This document shows, piece by piece, positions 31,201 through 39,388 of a stretch of DNA of 39,388 bases. The notes beneath the pieces are model-generated. The model was given only the letters and a program-made list of their open reading frames with translations, made no database searches and was not told the DNA's origin. Position numbers and translations under genes: made by a program. Positions within the stretch are counted from its first letter, which is position 1; each line of letters opens with the position of its first letter. The stretch covers positions 180,475-219,862 of the forward strand of contig NC_049997.1 in the NCBI RefSeq assembly GCF_000003815.2, read 5' to 3'. This stretch comes from Branchiostoma floridae (lineage: Eukaryota; Chordata; Leptocardii; Amphioxiformes; Branchiostomatidae).

Positions 31201-34200
31201 TCAATCCGATGATAGACGATTGACAGTGCTTCCGGGCACAGACCTGGACAGTCGGGCTGTGTCCCATTCCGTGCCTGAATGGGCACGGAATGGGACGGGC
31301 ACGGTTTGGGACACGACACCCGTTTGCCGTTTCTAGTTTATTATCTGAAAATTAGTTTATGTTGGCTTGCACCTGTAAGTGTGTATGTATGTATGTATGT
31401 ATAATAAACCATGTTTGTATGTATACGTATCACCGTGTGTTCAAGTTGTGCGTGTATGTTAATTTCATAAGTTATGTGAGAAAAGAAAGTGTTGAATAAA
31501 TGAGTATATATTACCTAAGCAAATGATACTCATTAAAAGAATAAAATTGTGCCTTTCATATATAGAATACCTACACTCGTGTAAAAGAGGTCCTCTTCGG
31601 CATATTTCTCGGATACTTGAACATATACTTGATGTTTAATAGTCTTGCAAACAATGCCAAACAAATGTTGATCTTACATGGGAGTGTTTTCTGTTCTTTT
31701 AATGTCAATTGTAAAATTATAGAGGCCACACATGTTTACCTTAGATCAACACATCGTTGTTAAGTTCTGGTAACATTCTTTGTTTTATTTTTCTATTGGT
31801 ATGGGGATCAACTCACGTTCACTGTTTATACAGTTGTAATTATTTCTCTATTATAATAGTCCTGTGTAATTTATTATTTTCAATTATTGTATAAGTGTCG
31901 GCGCTAAAATACGTTGAATGCAACTTGAGTCTGCCGTCACTACGTCCTAGTCCATTTATTTGTATTTAGGCCATGTTGATTTGATTATATGGATGACATC
32001 CTCTGGCAGCCCCAGAATTGGTGCGAGCGAGCGAAAAAAAAAAGTTTGGCAAAAAAAAAAGTTCTCTTTATTATGAAATCTAAGTGGCCAGGAAGGTAGA
32101 ACAAATGACTAAACACACAGAGTATGGTATACCAAACAAGAACTTTATTTTTTTTTGTTTGACTGGCATGCTGCATGTCCTGTCTAACTTCCTCTGACAT
32201 CTTGTTTTCCTCTCATGGCTCTCATTTTTCAGGTGCCTACAGAAACACAGTATGAAAAGCAACAATTAGGTATCAACCCTTCTAATGTATAAATTTCTTC
32301 AATAGTTTACAAAATGTAGTTTTCCAGTAGTGTACATGATAGACACAAATGCAAATGGAAGGGCTCAGCACTTCAGATGGAATGGAGCATGTAGGATGAA
32401 GGCTTTTCAACTGGTGAAAACAGTATTGAAAAAGGTACATCAAATAAAACAACTGCCTTAGTTGTCATCTTCTGCCTCTCTTCTCCTTTTTAACTTCTTC
32501 TTTCCTCGTGTCCTCTCCTCTACTCCTGCAGATTTGCACACCTACAAAAAACGCAAGATGGGATACATCATTTATTGATTGAATTTTGCAATACATGGAT
32601 GCCACTACAGATATCTGAAATTCAAAATGTATTTAGCTCCAGTTTTAGACATGTTTGTGGAAAGATGCATCATCTATACACATGTATTGGTACCTGGATA
32701 TTTAACCTTCATTAATAAACTACTACATAAATCAAGTTTTATGTTGAGAAAGCACACTAATTCAGACAAAAGCACAATGAATGTATATATAGGCAAAGTA
32801 TCATCTTCACATATAATGTACATTGTAAAAATGCACATGCAAATAAAGACTTAAAACCCACCTGACACACTGGATGGATCGTCTGGAATTGCTTGGCCTT
32901 TTCCAAAGGGATGGGGAGTGTCTCTTCCTCCCCACACTGCCAGCATACCAGTGGGAGGATTGACCTCAATGCAGCTGGAGCCTTGAGTCTCGCAGAATAG
33001 TAGTAGGGCTCTACTGGAACGGCACATGATAGGGCCCTGCACAAAACAGGTGTGAAATGAGACATTAATACAGTATCAAACTTGATTGAAAAAAAGACAT
33101 TTGTCTATGAAACAATAAAAGTAAAAATAACAGTTGTCTTACCCACTCAAAAAGGCTATATCAAGATGGTCTTCTTCCTGTATCTTTCAAATCAAAGTCT
33201 AGTTTTAGGTCCTATTTAAGTACTTGTGATGAGCTACAATTGTAGCCTCAGAATAACAACATTGTCAACCAACATAAACTCAATGTACGCTATAACTCAC
33301 CGGCTCACATAACAGCTCTCTCTCAGAGGATGATCGTCTGGTATCCATGATACTCCACAGGTGTACATGGAGTCCTCCTTCAGACTGTCCAAGTCCTTCT
33401 TCTGTGCTGTGGTGAGCGCTCTCTGTNNNNNNNNNNNNNNNNNNNNNNNNNNNNNNNNNNNNNNNNNNNNNNNNNNNNNNNNNNNNNNNNNNNNNNNNNN
33501 NNNNNNNNNNNNNNNNNNNNNNNNNNNNNNNNNNNNNNNNNNNNNNNNNNNNNNNNNNNNNNNNNNNNNNNNNNNNNNNNNNNNNNNNNNNNNNNNNNNN
33601 NNNNNNNNNNNNNNNNNNNNNNNNNNNNNNNNNNNCAATCTAAGCAGGTCACTACACCTCTGGTGTTTTCCGCACAAGGTGAGAACGGCATACTGTGTTC
33701 CTTGGCACGTGACTCCTTCAGACTGGGTCTGTATCCCTCAGATGTTGCTGTGCCATACACTTCTATGAACGGCTTGTAGTGCTCTCCGGTGACATCTAGC
33801 ACAGGATCAGGGAAGGTTTTCAGTCGGTTGAATACCTCTGGTGAGAGCTTTGGCTTTTTGCAGATAGTGCAGTCACTGTCTCCACATTTCTTGATGCTGA
33901 AACTGTAATGCCTCGGCACACAGCAATGGTGCATGAATGCCATGAGGTCTTTCTTGTTTTGCACCTTGACCTTGGTTGTGTCACCCTTTGTTAGAGCTTG
34001 GTCAACCATCAAGATTAGGTCCCACATCTCTTCTACTTCTTGCTCTGTGGCGGGCTTGATGGTAGAGACTGCTTCACCTTTCAAAGTTAGGCGCTGAAAC
34101 AGTTCATTCATCATTCCACGTGTCTTCTCTGTGCTTGCTACAAGCGCTTGCTTCAGCTCTGGGTGTTTATCAGCCATAGCTCTGACATCCTTCATAGTGC

Positions 34201-37200
34201 CAAGTCCAGCAAAAAGCTTCTCCATTGCAGGAGGCATCTTCTCCCTCATTACACCAATAGCTTGCAACGACAGATTGATAATGCTCATCACTCTCTCCAC
34301 TGGGTTTCTGAAACTGTTTTGCGGTGCAGTACGAGCACATACAAGCATATCCAAGTCCAGAATGATGAACATACCGGTACATATCAGGGACACCTGTGTG
34401 CTGATGTAGGTCAGCCTGTGGTCTGGACCACCGTCGCTGTATTGACATAGTATTGGCAAGCCAAGCTTTCCTGCTTTGGTAAGGATGTGATAGAGTTCTG
34501 TTTGATGTCTGATAGGAGATGAGGGTTGAAATGTGGCATCCTTCATGCACACAAAGACCTTACCCCTATAGAAAGACTCACATGCACTTTCCGGTATATC
34601 ACACACAAGTGTGACACTTGGAACCAGTTTCACTTTTGTGAAGTCATGGTCTGCAACTACAAAAACAGTATCTTTTGCCACTAGTACGGACTTCCCTCTA
34701 TCTACAGCTGCTACGGGATATCCTGGTTCGCCAACCTTGATGCTGTGTTTGTCGTCCAGGCAGACAAATGCGGAGTAGTCTTTGAACATCACAGCAAATT
34801 CCTTCATGTACTTGAACACAGCCGCTGCATAGTGGCAATCAGGATGGTTGTGGTTCAATTGTCGGCTCTGTACCATATACTTCACGCCGAGTCGGCCTGT
34901 ATAGCGTACAGCTTTGTCTGCAAATGCGTTTTTGGGCCAAAATTGCAGACTAACCCAAGATGGACAGGGTATGTTTGTTTCCTTAGGAAGCCTCTTGGCT
35001 ACTTGTGAGATAAAATCTGGAATGGACATTGCCAACGCCATGTAGCATACTTGTCCGTGTCTTCTGTCATCCACGCTTGCAAGCTGCATCTCTTCAATCA
35101 CCTTTGAAGCTTCACTCCAGAACTCTCCAGAACTTTCCTTCTTCTCATTCAAAGACCTCATATCCACAATGAGGTCTGGGTCCTCTGAATCCAGCAGAAT
35201 CTTCAGTCTTTGTCTAATGTCTTTGCTCAATTGACACTCTTCTACAGAGGCATCATTTGTTAGAAACTGACACATCTCTCTCAGGACAACAGGTTTGGCA
35301 CTGGTGATCAGCGCAAAGCGATCATTGAACTTCTTGTGCATTTCCCGTGTATGGTAAACAGGGACATTCTTCTCTACTTCATGCATTAGCCGATTTGACA
35401 GGTTGAAGTGTCTACACTCTTTACTCGGCGGAACCTTCCAGATGAAGTGCAATGATCCCAGATTGTTTCCAGTCTTATATGTGTACAGTTCAACGCTCAT
35501 CGGCAGCTGCAGCTCACTGATGTATGTGTACCTCTTTCTGCAGTCTTCCGGAGCAAAGTCATTCAAGAAGCATACCTTGTATTCTTCAGTATCAGCGAGA
35601 TGCTGCTCTAACTGGCAGTACCTGTTGATTATCTTTGGATCATGTCGGACTTTTGCTTCAACCACTCTCAGTTCTGAGCTGTTCCCATCCTGCACGGATC
35701 GAACAGGGAAAAGCTGCTTCCTCTGTTCTTGGACTTTCCTATTTGATTTCTCCAAATGCTCGCTGTACTCAGACATTCCTACTCCTAGTGTCACGACCAT
35801 GTCTTTCACCTTCTTAAGGTGTGGCTTTTGTAGCAAGGGCACACAGCAAACTTTGAACAACTCCTTGGCATGATCGTGTAGCTCTTTACCTGACATAGGT
35901 TTGAGTGTATGACGATAAAGTAACGGGTTATTGTATGTCTGTTTGAATGTCTTGTCGTCATACAGCGACCTCAACTCTTGTGGTAGATATATGGTGCGAT
36001 CAGCCAGAGTTTTCAAATGTGGTAGCACATACCACACAGCATTTCTCACAGCGGTAAGGACTTCCTTGCTGGAAACTTCATTCCCTTTGTTTCTTTCAAA
36101 CCTGTTTTAAGGACATAAAGAAAGCGAACTTAAAGTCAAGCTCCTAACATAAATCCATCATTTTGTCAGTGTCACTATCTGATCAGCTCTACTAAATCAC
36201 CACTCATGCAAACCTTATGACATACATGTAAATCTCAAAACTTGATTGTTACAATACATTCTCCAGGAATAAAATGTACCTGAAGTTGTGTTTCTTGAGA
36301 ATGTCCACGATGTCATTGTACAGACGGATGTGCCCCATGGGATTGTTGTTCTCAGCATTGCCACTGCCAGCGTAGGCTGGAAACATGAACGTCTCTCGGC
36401 TCTGCTCTCTGGAGGCTGTCATCATCACCTTTAAACAATTGAAAATGGCAGAGTATCACGATTTGTACTCAAAGTATGATGGAAATTATTCTTCCCTCAT
36501 GCAAAAATAATATATTGACAGGATATTCCTGCAACACTGTAAAACAATCTTATAATAATGATGATTGACAGGAAGCACAGAAATACCTTTGAATCAGTAT
36601 ATTTCATGTACTATATACACATGTACGATGAAATGGTGCGATGGCCTAGGGGATGGAATGTACATAGTACTTTTTTCCTCTATGTCATGCCTGTCATGGT
36701 ATCAACTATCAAGGTATCTTGTCAATGGTGACAAATATTTCACTGACAGGAATCTCCTGCCAATAGAATAGTGCAAAATCAGTCGGTTTAGTGCCTTTAT
36801 ATACTAGTACTGACTAGATAGCTTAGACATTCTGTCAATAGACTTAAAAAAAACAGTGCTGTAGTTGTTTATGCATACCGAATGCGAAAATTTAAAATAC
36901 CCTCGGCCCCCCTCCCCTACTACTAAATAACGTTAGTAGTTCAATCCAAAACTGAAGAAACAAAATTGAAATTTGAAACACCTCAAAAGCAGACTTGGGC
37001 CGCGGATCTTCATCAGTCTTTCCACTGGCCGTCTTGTCCACCTCGATGCGGACAAAACATCCGAATTGTCGGCAGGCATGCCCGACCTTTAGGCCAGCGT
37101 AGACCTCGACACCTCTTCCGACTTTTTCTTCATTGCGGAAGTATTGCACATGGGCGGTTCTTGAAAGAATATCGCTGAAGTTCACCGGCCTGAACTCGCT

Positions 37201-39341
37201 TGCCGCAACAAGTTTCTCATATAACTGGGCAAATGTAACGTCACCTTGCCCACAATCAATCGCGTACCAATTCACGACAACACCGCCACCCTTCCTTGTC
37301 ACTTTGATGCTTACATAATTCGGAGGAGAATCACGATCAGTCGAATTCGTCGCCATTTTCAGTTATTTCAGCAAGTTTTGGTAACGTCGNNNNNNNNNNN
37401 NNNNNNNNNNNNNNNNNNNNNNNNNNNNNNNNNNNNNNNNNNNNNNNNNNNNNNNNNNNNNNNNNNNNNNNNNNNNNNNNNNNNNNNNNCTCGTTTGAAC
37501 GATGCTCGAAAACTTTTTTTTTTTTTGGAATCGGCCGAAAATTGGTGCGCACGCGGATGTCATCCATATAATCAAATCAACATGGCCTTACATGTATCGT
37601 TCTAAAAAAAGAAATGGCAATTATACCAAGAAACGAATGAAATATTTATTTCGTTAACACAGGTGAAGCCTTGGGAGTCTTTATGGGTTTTACATTGACA
37701 GCACGTCTCATCACACAGTTTGGTTGGGCTGTTACCCTGTACATAACAGGTAGGTCACGTCTCATCACACAGTTTGGGTGGGCTGTTACCCTGTACATAA
37801 CAGGTAGGTCACGTCTCATCACACAGTTTGGTTGGGCTGTTACCCTGTACATAACAGGTAGGTCACGTCTCATCACACAGTTTGGGTGGGCTGTTACTCT
37901 GTACATAACAGGTAGGTCAGGTCTCATCACACAGTTTTGTTGGGCTGTTACCCTGTATATAACAGGTAGGTCACGTCTCATCACACAGTTTGGTTGGGCT
38001 GTTACCCTGTACATAACAGGTAGGTCCCGTCTCATCACACAGTTTGGTTGGGCTGTTACCCTGTACATAACAGGTAGGTCACGTCTCATAACACAGTTTT
38101 GGTGGGCTGTTACCCTGTACATAACAGGTTAGTCAGAATCATTTTTGAAGTTTCACTTTATTTACCTTGCAGTAGCTATAGCCAGTACATCACATTGTTT
38201 TTTTACATGATATCATACTTATCACCCTTATCATCATCTGCATCATCAGCAGCAGCAGCAACAGCAATATAATTTTGTTGAGATAAAGTGCAGCATCAAA
38301 AACTTTCAGCGAACTGAATTTTCGACATCGGTTTTGAATCGACAAATTCTTCAAAAACAATTCAAATCTTTTTCTGTATTATCAATTAGCCAGGAGGCGT
38401 GGACCAACCAGAAGGCTCCAATTTTCCATAACCCAGGTCATTAATATCCCATATACTAACCGCTTTTTCTAGGGTTCCCATTGGACCAAAAATACGGCCA
38501 TATGTCTCGTTCTCAGAGTATGGTCCATGCTTTGTGAGTAGAAGATTTACGACTCTGAGAACGAGAGCTACCACATACCAAGGATGAACAAAATGACGGC
38601 AGTTTGAAGACGCGTTTGTACAAAGAGATAGAGCGCAAACAGTGACGTTACGGCAGGTGTAGGAAGTGGTGGTGAGATTCTATCGCCCGGCCGCTCAGGT
38701 AAGGAGGTTTGGAAGAAAGAGAGAGCAGCAATTCGACCCAACCTGCAAGAGAAATGGCTGGCTCTCGTCTATTGACTACAATATTATTCAACAAGCGAAT
38801 GCGCCCTCTAGAGTCGTCACGGCTAGGTATCGGACAACGTCTATATGTTAATGACGTTAATGACCTGCTTTCTGTCGGTGTATACGGTGCCATAATCCAT
38901 GGTCTATTCCTATAACCACCCCATAAACGACCTCGTCAGCTACGCGGACTGGCTTCATTCGATGGTTACAGGAATAGACCATGACTCGGTCGCTTTATTC
39001 GGTGGTTATAGGAATAGACCATGAATTATGGCACCGGATAGACCTCTGGGCGGGTCATTAACCCTATATTATTTACCCGACATATGATATTTTTTCTCAT
39101 TTTGACTACGGATGACTTACATTGCTGCGTTTTCTTGATACCCATTTACCGTACTCAAACAGAGAAATATCATCTGGTGTTCTTAATTTTCTACCGTTTC
39201 TGCACTCTACTTGTAGGTGTAGCTGGCCTGGCGTTTTGCTGTATCTGGTGTCTTCTAGCGTTTGACTCGCCTTCCGTACATCCGAGAATATCTGAAGTTG
39301 AAAGGAAATACATCGAGTCCAATTTAGAGAAAACGACAAAG
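28294..39341 (+). CDS. SLC17-like: SLC17-family (sialin-like) transporter, copy 4, exons 1-5, truncated by window edge
   Basis: Exons are 28294-28560, 29419-29649, 31008-31095, 37663-37749 and 39217-39341, with the same boundaries and phases as copies 1 and 2. Exons 6-9 would follow to the right. The protein has the ARYCL-like CISTRYCLAFLL start, LRSNFS, FGGKKVLG, VGFVQ-GVTFPSMF and, in exon 5, FCCIWCLLAFDSP. The codon aligned with the ATG of the paralogues is GTG here, directly after CCCCTAG, so translation must begin in an upstream exon or at a later ATG (M16, inside helix 1). Intron 3 contains a 5.6-kb DNA transposon. Exon 4 is followed by seven further 54-bp copies of its 3' part, each with a donor. 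No disabling change is seen inside the five exons. Confidence 0.88.
28889..28988. other. Assembly gap, 100 N
   Basis: A placeholder gap in intron 1 of copy 4. The rest of that intron (28561-29418) is AT-rich and shows nothing recognisable. Confidence 0.99.
29742..29996. mobile_element. MITE, family D, best-preserved copy
   Basis: Left TACCCCTTTTCACAAGGACG and right TCTAGTGGAAAGGGGGCC are inverted ends. Inner arms share GCTCTCACTGCGACC / CTCTCTCACTGCGACTTAAA. The centre has TGTTGTATTCTCAGCCACAC. Intron 2 of copy 4. Confidence 0.7.
30009..30237 (+). repeat. Interspersed repeat with GACGTAAT-like motifs
   Basis: GTCGTAATTACGTCACATTACG, GCAAATTTGGTGATCGTAAT and the terminal TATATGGTTAA resemble the inverse of 15620-15860. 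Intron 2 of copy 4. Confidence 0.45.
30609..30860. mobile_element. Inverted-repeat MITE, AAGGTGCGCTCC ends
   Basis: The left arm AAGGTGCGCTCCCACCGTAC, CTTGTGTCAAGC, TGCGTCACTGCGGGGTTCG and its right counterpart are reverse complements over about 50 bp. The interior has no coding. It ends about 150 bp before exon 3 of copy 4. Confidence 0.85.
31261..31296. repeat. Short hairpin
   Basis: GTCCCATTCCGTGCC, a six-base loop, and GGCACGGAATGGGAC form a perfect 15-bp stem in intron 3 of copy 4. A tandem TATG microsatellite follows at 31378-31402. Confidence 0.85.
31969..32001 (+). repeat. Left terminal inverted repeat
   Basis: Thirty-three bases beginning GGCCATGTTG and ending GGATGACATCC, preceded by TTA. 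The transcript of the transposase runs toward this end. Possible polyadenylation signals (minus-strand AATAAA) are at 32149-32144 and 32072-32067. Confidence 0.9.
32458..37356 (-). CDS. DDE-type transposase-like protein, five exons
   Basis: Exons on the minus strand are 37356-36982, 36428-36280, 36101-33301, 33036-32862 and 32541-32458. Donors are GT, acceptors AG, and phases join cleanly (SAFE/VMMTA, HNF-R/FERNK, CYVSR/ALSC, HPVCQ/VCKS). About 1,190 residues, with a gap inside exon 3. Exon 3 holds an RNase-H-like signature: VCLDDKHSI at about 34756, QYSDGGPDH at about 34435 (107 residues later), then RNPVERVMS at about 34297 (46 later), fitting D-D-E. Downstream is a cysteine cluster (HHCC, KCGDSDCTICKK). 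The C-terminus has CWQC and CQVC, a likely zinc site, then a basic tail (KKKLKRRRE) fitting a nuclear signal. The start is an ATG with AAAATGG context. Inferred function: cut-and-paste transposition of its own element. The frame differs on the two sides of the gap. Superfamily not identified. Confidence 0.82.
33427..33635. other. Assembly gap, 209 N, inside transposase exon 3
   Basis: The coding frame left of the gap (ending RGVVTCLD) and right of it (QRALTTAQKKDL) differ, so the real gap is not 209 bp modulo 3, or it hides an intron or a frameshift. Confidence 0.97.
37390..37489. other. Assembly gap, 100 N, in transposase 5' flank
   Basis: A placeholder gap between the transposase ATG (37356) and the right terminal repeat. 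Any promoter or leader exon of the transposase would be here or in 37490-37554. Confidence 0.99.
37555..37587 (-). repeat. Right terminal inverted repeat
   Basis: Exact reverse complement of 31969-32001, followed by TTA. It ends 75 bp before exon 4 of SLC17 copy 4 and is close enough to that exon's acceptor region to matter for its branch point. A one-mismatch copy is at 14833-14862. Confidence 0.9.
37702..38133 (+). repeat. Eight tandem 54-bp copies of the exon 4 end with its splice donor
   Basis: Each unit encodes RLITQFGWAVTLYITGRS (18 codons) and contains ACAG/GTAGGT, so donors fall at 37749, 37803, 37857, 37911, 37965, 38019, 38073 and 38127, the last with GTTAGT. The unit length is a multiple of three and no unit before the last contains a stop, so any donor keeps the frame into exon 5. 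The peptide is the end of helix 5 and start of helix 6. The last unit runs into TAG if not spliced. Units differ by only one to four bases. Confidence 0.95.
38220..38275 (+). repeat. CAT/CAG trinucleotide repeat
   Basis: ATCATCTGCATCATCAGCAG followed by further CAG and CAA units, in intron 4 of copy 4. Confidence 0.85.
38857..39061. mobile_element. TTAA-flanked inverted-repeat MITE (piggyBac/Kolobok-like signature)
   Basis: The ends TTAATGACCTGC and GCGGGTCATTAA are inverted, with TTAA at both boundaries. Longer arms share GGTGCCATAATCCATGGTCT / CATGAATTATGGCACC and GGTCTATTCCTATAACCACC, the latter also present a third time as GGTTACAGGAATAGACCATG. There is no coding. It ends about 155 bp before exon 5 of copy 4. 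Confidence 0.75.
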
Positions 39342-39388
39342 GTAAAGTATGGTTATCTGGTTCTTAGATCTCTGTGGGCCACTGGGTC

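Larger units (their letters stand above)
31969..37587 (-). mobile_element. Autonomous DNA transposon with 33-bp terminal inverted repeats, nested in SLC17 copy 4
   Basis: The first 33 bases (31969-32001, starting GGCCATGTTGATTTGATTAT) and the last 33 (37555-37587) are exact reverse complements. TTA lies immediately outside both ends (31966-31968 and 37588-37590), consistent with a 3-bp target duplication. The only gene inside, on the minus strand, encodes a DDE-type protein. Poly-A tracts of about 10-12 lie just inside both ends. Identical ends and an open coding frame point to a recent insertion. PIF/Harbinger and Academ elements also make 3-bp duplications, but the protein did not match either from memory. 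Gaps at 33427-33635 and 37390-37489 leave the exact length open. Confidence 0.85.

Noticed and set aside
37646-38122. A repeat protein on the minus strand across the 54-bp array
   Set aside because: The 54-bp period keeps several frames open on both strands. Only the plus frame matches the SLC17 exon.
37702-38133. CRISPR-like or satellite array
   Set aside because: Units are contiguous without spacers, encode the transporter exon and lie in a metazoan gene. It is an exon-end tandem duplication.

Overview
The window is animal nuclear DNA. Its genes have many short exons with GT-AG introns and consistent splice phases, and the introns are packed with short inverted-repeat elements and microsatellites. 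The gene family, the intron layout and the repeat density fit an invertebrate deuterostome, most likely a lancelet (Branchiostoma), but this is inferred from style and no taxon-specific marker was tested. Five runs of N (2292-2391, 10292-10628, 28889-28988, 33427-33635, 37390-37489) show a draft scaffold.

The backbone is a cluster of SLC17 (sialin/vesicular-glutamate-transporter type, MFS) genes with one shared nine-exon structure. Copy 1 (+, 439-9082) reads as a complete 516-residue protein across nine exons with matching phases. Copy 2 (-, 20189-12348) has all nine exons but carries an in-frame TGA in exon 6. An orphan last exon (+, 22335-22565) has lost its splice acceptor and has a stop. 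Copy 4 (+, from 28294) shows exons 1-5 and runs off the right edge. Copies 1 and 2 are tail to tail, and copies 2 and 4 are head to head. A 57-bp relic of exon 2 lies in intron 1 of copy 1. All three multi-exon copies replace the two glutamates and the histidine that matter in human sialin (E171, E175, H183) by V, Q and F, so coupling or substrate has probably changed.

Intron 3 of copy 4 holds the main discovery candidate: a 5.6-kb DNA transposon (31969-37587). It has identical 33-bp terminal inverted repeats, is flanked on both sides by TTA, and carries one five-exon minus-strand gene. That gene encodes a protein of about 1,190 residues with an RNase-H-like DDE signature and a C-terminal CxxC...CxxC zinc motif split by an intron. 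Its superfamily could not be assigned. It ends 75 bp before exon 4 of copy 4. Exon 4 is itself amplified as eight in-frame 54-bp units, each carrying its own splice donor.

The remaining sequence is mostly mobile DNA: a Penelope-like fragment whose inverted arms carry minimal hammerhead-ribozyme-like cores, a second inverted-repeat element with a hammerhead-like core, a non-LTR retrotransposon tail, a TTAA-flanked element, a TA-flanked element, a 5S-rRNA-like fragment, and several repeated MITE-like families. Intergenic stretches 9083-12347 and 20190-28293 hold only these repeats, the orphan exon and unrecognised AT-rich DNA.
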